From Deltaproteobacteria bacterium (lineage in GTDB: Bacteria > Desulfobacterota > Syntrophia > Syntrophales > Smithellaceae): a stretch of 7,834 nt of DNA. Both the position numbers and the translations under genes were made by a program. Numbering within the stretch: the stretch's first letter is position 1; each line of letters opens with the position of its first letter. The stretch lies in assembly GCA_009668925.1 (NCBI GenBank), contig SBEK01000118.1, positions 1 through 7,834 on the forward strand. The letters are read 5' to 3'. Under the pieces are notes generated by a model, which saw nothing but the letters and a program-made list of their open reading frames with translations, searched no databases and was not told where the DNA came from. Of the stretch, positions 1 to 7,376 are shown in pieces.

Positions 1-1
1 G

Positions 2-1786
2 GATCTCCGGGATACCCGGTTTATTTTGTATGAACAATTGAACGTCGAGGATTTGTGCGAAGCCAGCCGTTTTCAGGATCACTCCCGGGAGACGTTTGAG
101 ATGATTCTATCGGCTGCAGAGAAGTTGGCCATCAACGACTTCGCACCCGCCAACAGTATCGGCGACAGGATCGGCTGTCAGTGGAAAGATAACCTGGTCA
201 CGGTTCCGGAACCTTATCGGGCGCCTTTTCAAAAATTCTGTGAGGGCGGATGGATGAGTCTGCCGGAAAACTATGACGTCGGCGGGCAGCACGTTCCACT
301 TTCCATCCACTATGCCTGCAGCACGATGTTCTTTGCCGCGAATCATTCTCTGACCGGATACACGGGGCTGACCCACAGCGCCGCCAAGGTAATTGAACTC
401 TACGGGACGGATGAACAAAAAAGAAAATACATGATCCCGCTTTATGCCGGCCGCTATGCCGGGGTCATGGATCTCACGGAAGCGCAGGCCGGATCCGATG
501 TGGGCGCCGTAAGAACCAAGGCGGTCCGGAATCCGGACGGGACTTACTCCATTGCGGGCAGCAAGATCTTCATTACCGGAGGGGAGCAGAACCTGACTGA
601 AAACATCATCCATATTCTGCTGGCCCGGATCGAGGGTGATCCGGAGGGAACCCGGGGGCTTTCCTGCTTCGTGCTGCCCAAGAACAGAATCGCTCCCGAC
701 GGCACGCCGGGCGACGCCAACGATATCAGCTGTTCGGGAATTGAGCACAAGATGGGCATGAAGGGGTCCGCGACGGCGGTGTTGAACTTCGGCGACAACG
801 GGAACTGCGTGGCCGAACTGCTGGGGCCCGCACGAAAAGGCATCCAGGTCATGTTTCACATGATGAATGAGCAGCGGATTCTGGTCGGCATGCAGGGGAT
901 GGCCCAGGCCGGAACGGCTTATCTGCATGCCCTCCATTTCGCTCAGGAGAGAAAGCAGGGAACGGCATTCGGCGCGACCGACACTCAACAGACCGCCATC
1001 ATCGGCCACCCCGATGTCCGAAGAAATCTGTTGTGGATGAAGGCCTATACGGAAGGCATGCGGGCGCTCATTTTGTATACTACGAATTGCATGGACTGGG
1101 CGGCCGTGACGCTCAACAAGGACGAAAAACTGAAGTGGCAGAACCTGGTCGAGATCCTGACCCCCATCTGCAAGGCTTATTGTTCGGACAAAGGATTTGA
1201 AACCTGCGTAAAAGCCATCCAGGTCCACGGCGGCTACGGCTACTGTCACGAATACAAGGTCGAGCAATGCGCCCGCGACAGCAAGATCACCTCGATTTAC
1301 GAGGGAACCAACGCCATTCAGGCTCTGGATCTTTTCGGACGTAAAATCAGAATGAACAAGGGCGCGGCCTTTGTCGCCTTGCTGGAAGACATGAAGACGA
1401 CGGTTGATGAAGCAAAGAGGATTGCCGATTTATCCGCTCACGCCACCGAACTGGAAAAAAGCATTACGGCTCTGGAATACCTGACCACGGAGCTTCTGTC
1501 CGCGCAGGAGAAGGAGGATTCGTTTCTCGCCTATTCCTGGGCGTCGCCCTATCTGGAAATTGTCGGCGATATCGTCATGGGGTGGATGCTGATCTGGCAG
1601 GCCGCTATTGCAGCGGGAAAAACCGGGAACGGTCAGGGCGATGAACCGTTTTACACGTCAAAAATTCTGACGGCAAAATTCTATATCAGCTCGCTGCTGC
1701 CCGTTGTTTACGGAAAGATACTGTCCATCCGGAATAATGACCGGTCTTTGCTGCAGATGACGGACGCGCTGGTTGCACAATCATGA
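2..1786 (+). CDS. Acyl-CoA dehydrogenase, long DmdC/AcdA-type (5'-partial)
   Basis: FAD-dependent acyl-CoA dehydrogenase that introduces a 2,3-double bond into an acyl-CoA and passes electrons to ETF. The reading frame is open to the window edge. The codons before the TTG at 26 read DLRDTRFI and continue into LYEQLNVEDL, which fits the N-terminal extension of the 3-methylmercaptopropionyl-CoA dehydrogenase-like family, so the true start is upstream and TTG 26 is not the start. Numbering from base 2: extension and N-terminal helical domain to about 150; beta domain with the flavin/substrate motif DLTEAQAGSD at 157-166; C-terminal helices with YEGTNAIQ, whose Glu434 (bases 1301-1303) matches the catalytic base of MCAD-type enzymes; then a further helical domain of about 120 residues (about 470-594), typical of the long DmdC-like group and absent from ordinary 380-residue enzymes. 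It is the first visible gene of an operon, 18 bases before abfD. Its likely role is crotonyl-/butyryl-CoA interconversion or a related acyl-CoA. The family is certain, the substrate is not. Confidence 0.93.
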   Translation, partial: DLRDTRFILYEQLNVEDLCEASRFQDHSRETFEMILSAAEKLAINDFAPANSIGDRIGCQWKDNLVTVPEPYRAPFQKFCEGGWMSLPENYDVGGQHVPLSIHYACSTMFFAANHSLTGYTGLTHSAAKVIELYGTDEQKRKYMIPLYAGRYAGVMDLTEAQAGSDVGAVRTKAVRNPDGTYSIAGSKIFITGGEQNLTENIIHILLARIEGDPEGTRGLSCFVLPKNRIAPDGTPGDANDISCSGIEHKMGMKGSATAVLNFGDNGNCVAELLGPARKGIQVMFHMMNEQRILVGMQGMAQAGTAYLHALHFAQERKQGTAFGATDTQQTAIIGHPDVRRNLLWMKAYTEGMRALILYTTNCMDWAAVTLNKDEKLKWQNLVEILTPICKAYCSDKGFETCVKAIQVHGGYGYCHEYKVEQCARDSKITSIYEGTNAIQALDLFGRKIRMNKGAAFVALLEDMKTTVDEAKRIADLSAHATELEKSITALEYLTTELLSAQEKEDSFLAYSWASPYLEIVGDIVMGWMLIWQAAIAAGKTGNGQGDEPFYTSKILTAKFYISSLLPVVYGKILSIRNNDRSLLQMTDALVAQS

Positions 1787-1804
1787 AACAAAGAGGAGAA
1801 ACTG

Positions 1805-3244
1805 ATGATCAAAACAAAGCAGGATTATATTGACAGTTTAAAGAAGCAAAAGCTGAATGTCTATTACAAGGGGCAATGCGTGGAGGATGTCACTATGCAT
1901 CCGGCGCTGATCCCGCATATCAATGCAGCGGCCAAAACGTATGAACTGGCTCTCCGGCCGGAAAATGAAGATTTGATGACGGTGACGAGTCATCTGACGG
2001 GAAACCGGATCAACCGGTTTACGCATATTCACCAGTCCGTGGATGATCTGATCAAGAAAGTTCTGATGCTCCGGCTCATTTCCCATGAAACGGGAAGCTG
2101 TTACCAGCGGTGCGTGGGCTTTGACGCCATGAATGCCATGTACTCGACCGCGTTTGAGATCGACGAGGCGAAAGGCACGTCATACTTCAAACGGTTTGTG
2201 GAATTTCTAAAATACATTCAAGCGGAAAACCGGATGGTCGTCGGCGGAATGACGGACCCGAAGGGCGACCGCTCCAAACGCCCCGGTGAACAGTCTGATC
2301 CGGATCTGTTCACGCACGTTGTCGAAAAGAGGGATGACGGCATTGTGATCCGGGGGGCGAAGGCGCATATGACCGGTTCGGTCAACAGCCATGAAATTCT
2401 CATTATGCCTACCCAGAACATGGTCAAAGGCGATGAAGCCTATGCCGTCGCCGCGGCCATACCCCTCAACTCGCCCGGCATGACCCTGATCTTCGGACGT
2501 CAGTCCAATGAAGAGCGGAAACTGGAAGAAGGCATCGACGCCGGCAACACGGAATTCGGGGTCGTCGGCGGCGAAGCTCTCATTATCTTCGAGGATGTGT
2601 TTGTTCCCTGGGAGCGGGTTTTCATGTGCGGCGAGATCGATTTCAGCGGAATGCTGGTTGAGCGGTTTGCCACCCTGCACCGCCAGAATTACGGGGGATG
2701 CAAGGGCGGTTTGTCCGATATCATCGTCGGCGCCACGGCGCTCGCGGCCCAGTATCAGGGAACGGCCAATGCTTCCCACGTCAAGGACAAGCTCATCGAG
2801 ATGATGCATCTGACCGAAACGGTCTATGCCGGCTCCGTGGCCTGTTCCGCGATGGGATCGAAAACGGCCAGCGGCGCTTTCTATCCCAATCCGTTACTGG
2901 CCAATTGCACCAAGCACAACATCACCCGGCACATCTATGAAATATCCCGTCTGGCTCACGATATTGCCGGCGGGATCATGGCGACGCTTCCCTTCGATCA
3001 GGACCTGAGAAGCCCGGAAATCGGGAAGCAGGTGAGAAAATATCTGGCGGGCGTGGAAGGCGTCCCGACGGAAACACGCATGAAAATCCTGCGATTGATC
3101 GAGAATATGACCGGCGGCACCTGTCTGGTGGAAAGCATGCACGGCGCCGGACCTCCCCAGAGCCAGCGGGTGATGTATCAGCGCCTGGGCAATTTGCAGC
3201 AGAAGATCAAATGGGCGAAAACCCTGGCGAAAATAACTGAATAG
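1805..3244 (+). CDS. abfD: 4-hydroxybutyryl-CoA dehydratase / vinylacetyl-CoA delta-isomerase
   Basis: Converts 4-hydroxybutyryl-CoA to crotonyl-CoA by a ketyl-radical mechanism and isomerises vinylacetyl-CoA. The family enzyme is a cytoplasmic homotetramer with FAD and a [4Fe-4S] cluster, in the HpaB/acyl-CoA dehydrogenase-like fold. The 479 residues are close to the 484 of the Clostridium aminobutyricum enzyme. All four cluster ligands fall at the same numbers as in that enzyme: Cys99 and Cys103 (CYQRCVG), His292 and Cys299 ([12 protein letters not shown]). Other residues known from mutagenesis of the family also match: Arg90, Gln101, Thr190, Glu257, Tyr296 and Lys300. Glu443, just before HGAG, probably corresponds to clostridial Glu455. 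This separates it from flavin monooxygenases of the HpaB family, which lack the cluster. The start ATG follows an AGAGGAGA ribosome binding site at 1791-1798. It lies 18 bases after the dehydrogenase and 37 before the CoA-transferase, implying one transcript. Confidence 0.96.
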   Translation: MIKTKQDYIDSLKKQKLNVYYKGQCVEDVTMHPALIPHINAAAKTYELALRPENEDLMTVTSHLTGNRINRFTHIHQSVDDLIKKVLMLRLISHETGSCYQRCVGFDAMNAMYSTAFEIDEAKGTSYFKRFVEFLKYIQAENRMVVGGMTDPKGDRSKRPGEQSDPDLFTHVVEKRDDGIVIRGAKAHMTGSVNSHEILIMPTQNMVKGDEAYAVAAAIPLNSPGMTLIFGRQSNEERKLEEGIDAGNTEFGVVGGEALIIFEDVFVPWERVFMCGEIDFSGMLVERFATLHRQNYGGCKGGLSDIIVGATALAAQYQGTANASHVKDKLIEMMHLTETVYAGSVACSAMGSKTASGAFYPNPLLANCTKHNITRHIYEISRLAHDIAGGIMATLPFDQDLRSPEIGKQVRKYLAGVEGVPTETRMKILRLIENMTGGTCLVESMHGAGPPQSQRVMYQRLGNLQQKIKWAKTLAKITE

Positions 3245-3267
3245 CAAAGCAGTCCATAATGAAAATC

Positions 3268-3273
3268 AGGAGG
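3268..3273 (+). promoter_or_regulatory. Ribosome binding site fixing the CoA-transferase start
   Basis: A perfect AGGAGG lies here. Three in-frame starts follow: GTG 3276 (2-base spacing), ATG 3282 (8 bases) and ATG 3288 (14 bases). Only ATG 3282 has normal spacing, so it is chosen as the start. Confidence 0.8.
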
Positions 3274-3281
3274 GTGTGTAC

Positions 3282-4619
3282 ATGGGTATGGCGAATGAGT
3301 ACCGAGAAAAGCTGGTGACCCCGGAACAGGCGGTCGGGGTTGTGAAGTCGGGTGACAAGGTCCACTACGGTCATTTCGCAATGTCTCCGACATTTCTGGA
3401 TCCGTATCTGGCGAAACGGAAGGATGAATTAAAAGATGTGAAAGTATATGGAGTGACGTATCCCGGCATCGCGCAGGTTGGCGCCTGCGACGAGACGCGG
3501 GATCACTTTATGTATCACTCCTGGCATTTCAGCGGCGGCGACCGCATCCTGCATGACAAGGGCCTCTGCAATTACATTCCGATGCTGTATCAGGAAGGTC
3601 CGGAGCTCATCAACCGCTATGTCGAGCCCGGGATCGTGATGATTAAGGTTACCCCCATGGATGAGCGGGGCTACTTCAATTTCAGCGTGTCCAATTCCGA
3701 TACGTATTGTTTTGTCAAAAAGGCAACCAAAATGATTGTCGAAGTCTGCGACAAGGCGCCCTACTGCCTGGGCGGCAATAACGAAGCGGTACATATATCG
3801 GACGTGGATATGATCGTCGAAACGGACAACAAACCGTTGATCCAGGTGCCTTTCATTGCCCCGACCGACGTGGATAAAGCCGTCGCCGGTCATGTGATGG
3901 AATTGATTGAAAACGGTTCGGTAATTCAATTGGGCATCGGCGGCATGCCCAATGCCGTAGGGGCCATGCTGGCCCAGTCGGATCTGAAAGATCTGGGATG
4001 CCACACGGAAGTGCTGGTGGATTCCTATGTCGATATGTTTGAGGCCGGTGTGATGACCGGCCGCCGCAAATCCTTCGATCGCGAAAGAATGGTTTATACC
4101 TTCGCGCTGGGATCTCAGAAAGTATATGATTTTCTGCACATGAATCGCGCGGCGGCCAGCTGCTCTGTGGATTATACCAATAATGTAAATGTTGCCTCCG
4201 CACATGATAAGTTGGTGTCCGTCAACAATGCCATCGAGATCGATTTGTACGGGCAGGTCTGTTCCGAATCCTCCGGCATCCGCCATATTACCGGCACGGG
4301 GGGACAACTGGATTTCATCAACTCCGCCTTTAAATCAAATGGCGGCAAGGGCATCGTCTGTCTGTCGTCGCTCAAGGAAAGTAAAAACGGCGAAAAGAAA
4401 TCCCGCATCGTTCCCACCCTCACGTCCGGCGGCATTGTCACGGTTCCCCGCACGATGACCCATTATGTCATCACGGAGTACGGCGCGGTGGATCTCAAAG
4501 GCAAGAGCACCTGGGAACGCGCCGAACTGCTGATCAGCATCGCCCATCCCGATACGCGCGATGAATTGATCAGGGCCGCCGAGCAACAAGGGATCTGGAG
4601 AAGCAACAACAAACACTGA
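3282..4619 (+). CDS. abfT: 4-hydroxybutyrate/butyrate-type CoA-transferase (acetyl-CoA hydrolase/transferase family)
   Basis: Transfers CoA from a donor such as acetyl-CoA to 4-hydroxybutyrate or a related short-chain acid through a glutamyl-CoA thioester. This would supply the substrate of the preceding dehydratase. From ATG 3282 it is 445 residues; the clostridial AbfT is 438. An N-terminal acetyl-CoA hydrolase/transferase domain covers about 1-215 and a C-terminal domain about 265-435. Visible motifs: GIGGMP at 218-223 (CoA-binding loop); CHTE at 240-243 with Glu243 as the likely catalytic glutamate (Glu238 in the clostridial enzyme); GTGGQLDF at 338-345; EYGAVDL beginning at Glu399. The residues after HTE read VLVDS where VDG/SDG is commoner, a minor difference. 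It is third in the operon and is followed by a hairpin with a short T-run. The acceptor could also be butyrate, propionate or another acid; the abfD linkage favours 4-hydroxybutyrate. Confidence 0.88.
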   Translation: MGMANEYREKLVTPEQAVGVVKSGDKVHYGHFAMSPTFLDPYLAKRKDELKDVKVYGVTYPGIAQVGACDETRDHFMYHSWHFSGGDRILHDKGLCNYIPMLYQEGPELINRYVEPGIVMIKVTPMDERGYFNFSVSNSDTYCFVKKATKMIVEVCDKAPYCLGGNNEAVHISDVDMIVETDNKPLIQVPFIAPTDVDKAVAGHVMELIENGSVIQLGIGGMPNAVGAMLAQSDLKDLGCHTEVLVDSYVDMFEAGVMTGRRKSFDRERMVYTFALGSQKVYDFLHMNRAAASCSVDYTNNVNVASAHDKLVSVNNAIEIDLYGQVCSESSGIRHITGTGGQLDFINSAFKSNGGKGIVCLSSLKESKNGEKKSRIVPTLTSGGIVTVPRTMTHYVITEYGAVDLKGKSTWERAELLISIAHPDTRDELIRAAEQQGIWRSNNKH

Positions 4620-4630
4620 TCATCCCCATG

Positions 4631-4664
4631 AAACTTCTCCGTCCGGCCCGGCCGGAAAAGTTTT
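4631..4664 (+). terminator. Candidate terminator of the acd-abfD-abfT operon
   Basis: An inner stem TCCGGC (4642-4647) pairs with GCCGGA (4651-4656) around a 3-base loop. An outer stem AAACTT (4631-4636) pairs with AAGTTT (4658-4663) across an asymmetric internal loop. It ends in a short TTTT at 4661-4664, starts about a dozen bases after the stop codon, and has a weak U-tract. Confidence 0.45.
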
Positions 4665-4681
4665 CACGTATCCATCAAGCA

Positions 4682-4721
4682 GGCGGGAAGGAAGATCCCG
4701 TAAAGGTCTTCCCTGCCCGCC
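4682..4721. other. GC-rich hairpin after the operon
   Basis: GGCGGG (4682-4687) pairs with CCCGCC (4716-4721). Beyond an internal loop, GGAAGA (4690-4695) plus CC (4697-4698) pairs with GG (4705-4706) plus TCTTCC (4707-4712), with one bulged T and a 6-base loop. No T-run follows on either strand. It may be a second, Rho-assisted stop or an RNA 3'-end stabiliser. Confidence 0.4.
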
Positions 4722-5061
4722 CCCGCCTACCGCTCATTGCCGCGACAAAGCATTACCTTTTTTTCAGTGATAATGATGTGCATCCTTAATCGCATCGTCG
4801 ATTCCCTACAGGGAACGGCCGCGTGACCTTCAGGTTATTGAAACCGTTTCCTGCACCTGATTTGCAGTGGACCGGGAAAGATGTCTTGTTTATCATTTCT
4901 ACTGAAGGGATAGCCCGTGTGGATCGGCGAGAAATCCATTTCCGAATGCAAGGATAGACCTGCGGATCTTTTCTCGTCGTATACCGATCCATCGGATCTC
5001 CTTCGAAAACAAGAGGCTGACTGCGGTCAAATCGGATTCTGCTTATCACGCAATGTGGGTT

Positions 5062-5117
5062 GAAAACAGAAAGGCCGGTTTGGTCGGAACAGACGATTGT
5101 TCCGGTCAAACCGGCCT
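5062..5117 (-). terminator. Rho-independent terminator of the MFS transporter gene
   Basis: A 20-base arm at 5072-5091 pairs along its full length with 5098-5117 (18 Watson-Crick pairs and two adjacent G-U pairs) around a 6-base loop. On the minus strand the stem is followed by TTCTGTTTTC. It begins about 24 bases after the transporter stop. On the plus strand no T-run follows, so it serves the minus-strand gene. Confidence 0.8.
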
Positions 5118-5141
5118 GATGATAAACTACTCGATGAAAAA

Positions 5142-6404
5142 CTAAGCTTCGATATTCGCTCGATCCCGTAACATGAAAGTGGCTGCCGAGGCGATCACGT
5201 AAAATACCGCCATAAAAGCAATGGCTCCTGAAAGCCCATACTTCATTGCCGCTGCGCCCAAAGCCATCGGGATCAGGGTTGAAGCAAAACGTCCTGCCGA
5301 ATAAGAGGTGGACGTGCCGAATGCTCGAATGTTGGTTGGGAACTGTTCAGCAACAAAGGCCGGCAATGTGGCCCAGAAAGTAGCTCCCACCGCGTGATAA
5401 AGAACGCCCAGCCATAAAAACAACGTCATGTCGGTGGTCATTCCCAGCCAGACATAGAACATCACGGCGGACAGGATGCCGCTGACAACCATGACATTGC
5501 GCTTGCCGAGTTTGTCGCCGATCCGTCCTCCGAAAATGAATCCGATGACATTGCCGATGTTGAACATGACGAGATAGAGGATGACGCCTTTCAGTTTCAA
5601 GCCTCTTTCCTGTAACAGAAGTGTCGGCAGCCAGGTATTGACGGCCCAGTAAGTCATCAGAGCACATAAGCAGATGGTTGTGGTCAGCGAAGTGATTTTA
5701 ATGTTGGCCGGTTTGAAAAGGTCTGTCAGCTTTACCGCAGCAACGGGATTGGGTGTAGAAGCACCCAGCTTCTTCTTAGCCTGGGCCCGGAGCCAGACGG
5801 GGGATTCAGGAATAAACAACCAAATATAACCGGCCAGGAGCATTCCCGTCGTGCCGGCAAAGAATAGAGCACGCCATCCGAAAAGCGGCACCAGTGCGGC
5901 CTGCAGGCCAAGGGCGACGAAATAGCCGACGGGCCAGCCAATCATCATCCAGGCGCTGGCTTTTCCTCTTTTTTCAACGGGGAAGAATTCGGCAAGCATC
6001 GTTGTTCCGAGCGCCCACTCAGCTCCAAGCCCGATACCGGCGATAAATCTCAGGACGGCCAGTTGAATGTGATCTTGCGCCAATCCCGCAAGCCCTGTGG
6101 TAATGGAGAAAAAGGCAATGCACCACATCAATGCTTTTTTTCTGCCGAATTTATCGGCGATGGGGCCAAAAATAAAACCCCCGAAACAGGCGCCGATCAG
6201 CAGGGCTGTAACGACGGTACCGGCCTGAACCATATTCAAGCCCCATTCCTTCATAATCAAGGGCAAAGCCAAGGCGGTGATGACCATATCAACGGCATCG
6301 AACGTATATCCGGCAAACGCAATGCTGGCGACCTTTCCTGTGTGACCTGCCGGATCAACAACTTCAATGCCATTAACTTCTTCTACTGTTTTTGCAACTT
6401 CCAT
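5142..6404 (-). CDS. MFS transporter, aromatic acid:H+ symporter-like
   Basis: Inner-membrane proton-coupled carrier of 420 residues with about 12 hydrophobic segments, six either side of a central cytoplasmic loop (about 203-235). The first membrane segment (about 27-50) contains FDAVD with Asp36 and Asp39. This D-x-x-D pattern is typical of aromatic acid:H+ symporters such as PcaK. The loop 2-3 MFS signature is GPIADKFGRKK (80-90) and its second-half repeat is GGRIGDKLGKR (292-302). PESPVWL (199-205) follows the sixth segment, and GAEWALG (127-133) resembles the sialic acid/aromatic acid carriers. The start ATG has AGGAGG at 6415-6420 with 10-base spacing. The gene faces the abf operon and ends in its own terminator. 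A substrate such as 4-hydroxybutyrate or another carboxylate is inferred from context only; an aromatic acid is equally possible. Confidence 0.9.
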   Translation of the reverse strand: MEVAKTVEEVNGIEVVDPAGHTGKVASIAFAGYTFDAVDMVITALALPLIMKEWGLNMVQAGTVVTALLIGACFGGFIFGPIADKFGRKKALMWCIAFFSITTGLAGLAQDHIQLAVLRFIAGIGLGAEWALGTTMLAEFFPVEKRGKASAWMMIGWPVGYFVALGLQAALVPLFGWRALFFAGTTGMLLAGYIWLFIPESPVWLRAQAKKKLGASTPNPVAAVKLTDLFKPANIKITSLTTTICLCALMTYWAVNTWLPTLLLQERGLKLKGVILYLVMFNIGNVIGFIFGGRIGDKLGKRNVMVVSGILSAVMFYVWLGMTTDMTLFLWLGVLYHAVGATFWATLPAFVAEQFPTNIRAFGTSTSYSAGRFASTLIPMALGAAAMKYGLSGAIAFMAVFYVIASAATFMLRDRANIEA

Positions 6405-6422
6405 AAAAAAGACCCCTCCTTA

Positions 6423-6437
6423 AATAAGATTCTTATT
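6423..6437. repeat. 15-base palindrome beside the transporter RBS
   Basis: AATAAGA-T-TCTTATT is a perfect 7-1-7 inverted repeat ending two bases upstream of the transporter's AGGAGG on the minus strand. The one-base spacer makes a DNA operator more likely than an RNA hairpin. At this AT content chance is possible. Confidence 0.3.
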
Positions 6438-6471
6438 CATGCAGCTTCTTCGTTTGTTTTGATATTGTTCG

Positions 6472-6510
6472 TCATGAAAAAATACGAAACGACTGCTTAC
6501 GGTACAACAT
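6472..6510 (-). CDS. Possible 12-residue leader ORF upstream of the transporter
   Basis: On the minus strand an AGGAGG (6518-6523) sits 7 bases before an ATG (6508-6510) that opens a 12-codon frame, MLYRKQSFRIFS, ending in TGA. The spacing is ideal. The ORF ends about 67 bases before the transporter start, where a leader peptide would sit. It has no homology that I can recognise. It may be a leader, a remnant of a lost gene start, or chance. Confidence 0.25.
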   Translation of the reverse strand: MLYRKQSFRIFS

Positions 6511-6673
6511 GCCCAAACCTCCTTTCCGCATAATCCATTGTATGTCGTGCGTTTGTGAATCTTGTCCGGCCGGCCCGACCTGCCGTTGGCAGTTGTGAAT
6601 TCTCCTTTGTCCCGGCAAATCGGGCATGCCTGATTAGTAACGCCATGCTTTGCAGATTTGAAAACGTTCCCGA

Positions 6674-6706
6674 CTCCTGTTTTTATGAAAGAGGTGAAAG
6701 CAGGAG
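6674..6706. other. 11-bp hairpin
   Basis: CTCCTGTTTTT (6674-6684) pairs with GAAAGCAGGAG (6696-6706), with two G-U pairs on the plus-strand RNA, around an 11-base loop. On the minus strand the stem would contain two A-C mismatches. The role is unknown. Confidence 0.3.
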
Positions 6707-7076
6707 AGAAGATGCAGGAACCCGTCAGTAAACCCTGCCCCTTGCTGTCCTTCATCTCATTTCGGGCTCGCTGGATGGTCCGAGTTACATCGTAAAACCT
6801 TACCGGAATGCTTCCGGACGGGTTAAAGAACCATCTTCACGGTAAACTTCTATCCCCGGCCCTGAACAAAGCCCTGCGTCTGCCCATCTCTAGCCACCCG
6901 GAAAAAACGGATGCTGTGCGGCACCCCCGCCGCTATAACAGGATTGAAATCATCGATGCGGAAACATCGCATTTTACGTGCCAGGAATCCGGGAGATCCA
7001 TGCGGCTTGTAATCTAGTGAATACAATGATGATTTTTATGGCGGATGACAGGGTGAAGACTTGTGTCAGGGAAATG

Positions 7077-7111
7077 TCCCATTGTGAGAATGCGGATGTT
7101 CCATAATGGGA
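7077..7111. other. Imperfect hairpin with TCCCATT/AATGGGA arms
   Basis: TCCCATTGTGAGAA (7077-7090) pairs with TTCCATAATGGGA (7099-7111) as 13 pairs with one bulged A and one G-U, around an 8-base loop. It ends five bases before the 29-base palindrome and its right arm shares the CATAATG core with it, suggesting a joint regulatory element. Confidence 0.4.
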
Positions 7112-7116
7112 ATAAA

Positions 7117-7145
7117 GACATATCATTATGTCATAATGATATGTC
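7117..7145. promoter_or_regulatory. 29-base perfect palindrome, candidate operator
   Basis: GACATATCATTATG (7117-7130), a single T, then CATAATGATATGTC (7132-7145) form a perfect 14-1-14 inverted repeat. The one-base centre suits a dimeric repressor or activator site (MarR, TetR or GntR style) better than an RNA stem. A further CATAATG copy lies at 7102-7108. No regulator gene lies in the window; the nearest downstream target on the minus strand is the transporter. Confidence 0.5.
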
Positions 7146-7208
7146 ACCGTATTCTTCGACGCAGAACAACCATCGGCACCGGGCGATCATCACCATTCGC
7201 CGGTTCAG

Positions 7209-7260
7209 TAATTGATTTCGATGTCCGGAATGGGGCGGGCTGCGGATAATTGATATCGAT
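7209..7260. repeat. Direct repeat TAATTGATWTCGAT
   Basis: TAATTGATTTCGAT (7209-7222) and TAATTGATATCGAT (7247-7260) differ at one of 14 positions and start 38 bases apart. The second copy is nearly palindromic (ATTGATATCGAT). It is a possible pair of binding sites. Confidence 0.35.
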
Positions 7261-7324
7261 CGGGGATTGCGCGGAAATAAATCTTTATGTCAGAACCATT
7301 TACCAACGCTCCGGGATGGCGGGA

Positions 7325-7376
7325 AGAAGTGGGCTTCGTATCGGCACGGTCCTGGTGCCGATACGAAGCTCCTTCT
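7325..7376 (-). terminator. Long hairpin downstream of the Fe-ADH gene
   Basis: GCTTCGTATCGGCAC (7333-7347) pairs perfectly with 7355-7369 around a 7-base loop. The stem extends outward through a G-U pair, a G-C pair, one bulged T and five more pairs (7325-7329 with 7372-7376), about 22 pairs in all. It begins about 86 bases after the minus-strand Fe-ADH stop, so it may end that transcript, but no U-run follows. Alternatives are an RNA stabiliser or a dispersed repeat unit. Confidence 0.4.

Larger units (their letters stand above)
4620..5141. other. Convergent intergenic region with hairpins
   Basis: These 522 bases lie between the stop of the forward operon and the stop of the reverse transporter gene. 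I see no convincing gene. The region holds two hairpins just after the CoA-transferase, an isolated run of seven T at 4758-4764 without an adjacent stem, a small TTCCC-TACA-GGGAA stem near 4802-4815, and the terminator of the transporter at the far end. A minus-strand frame at 4786-5109 was considered and rejected. Confidence 0.7.

Noticed and set aside
26..28. TTG as start of the acyl-CoA dehydrogenase
   Set aside because: The frame is open to the window edge and the upstream residues DLRDTRFI fit the conserved N-terminal extension; there is no ribosome binding site before the TTG.
107..1267. Long 386-codon open frame on the minus strand
   Set aside because: It lies wholly antisense to the acyl-CoA dehydrogenase, whose motifs are unmistakable, and its translation is arginine/histidine-rich with no recognisable domain.
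3276..3278. GTG as start of the CoA-transferase
   Set aside because: It lies only 2 bases after AGGAGG; ATG 3282 has the correct spacing.
3429..4307. 292-codon minus-strand frame
   Set aside because: Antisense shadow of the CoA-transferase with no family resemblance.
4786..5109. 107-codon minus-strand frame between the convergent genes
   Set aside because: Its start lies inside the transporter terminator hairpin, it has no ribosome binding site, and the product resembles nothing known to me.
6420..6755. 111-codon minus-strand frame upstream of the transporter
   Set aside because: No ribosome binding site, a composition unlike the neighbours, and no recognised domain. Its end merely forms a short frame before the transporter ribosome binding site.
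6685..6795. 36-codon plus-strand frame (with a second ATG at 6712 behind AGGAG)
   Set aside because: It starts inside a hairpin loop, has no homology I recognise, and no downstream gene to couple to.
6808..7017. 69-codon plus-strand frame
   Set aside because: Third-position composition is ambiguous, but there is no properly spaced ribosome binding site and no recognisable family. A fragment of a lost gene cannot be excluded.
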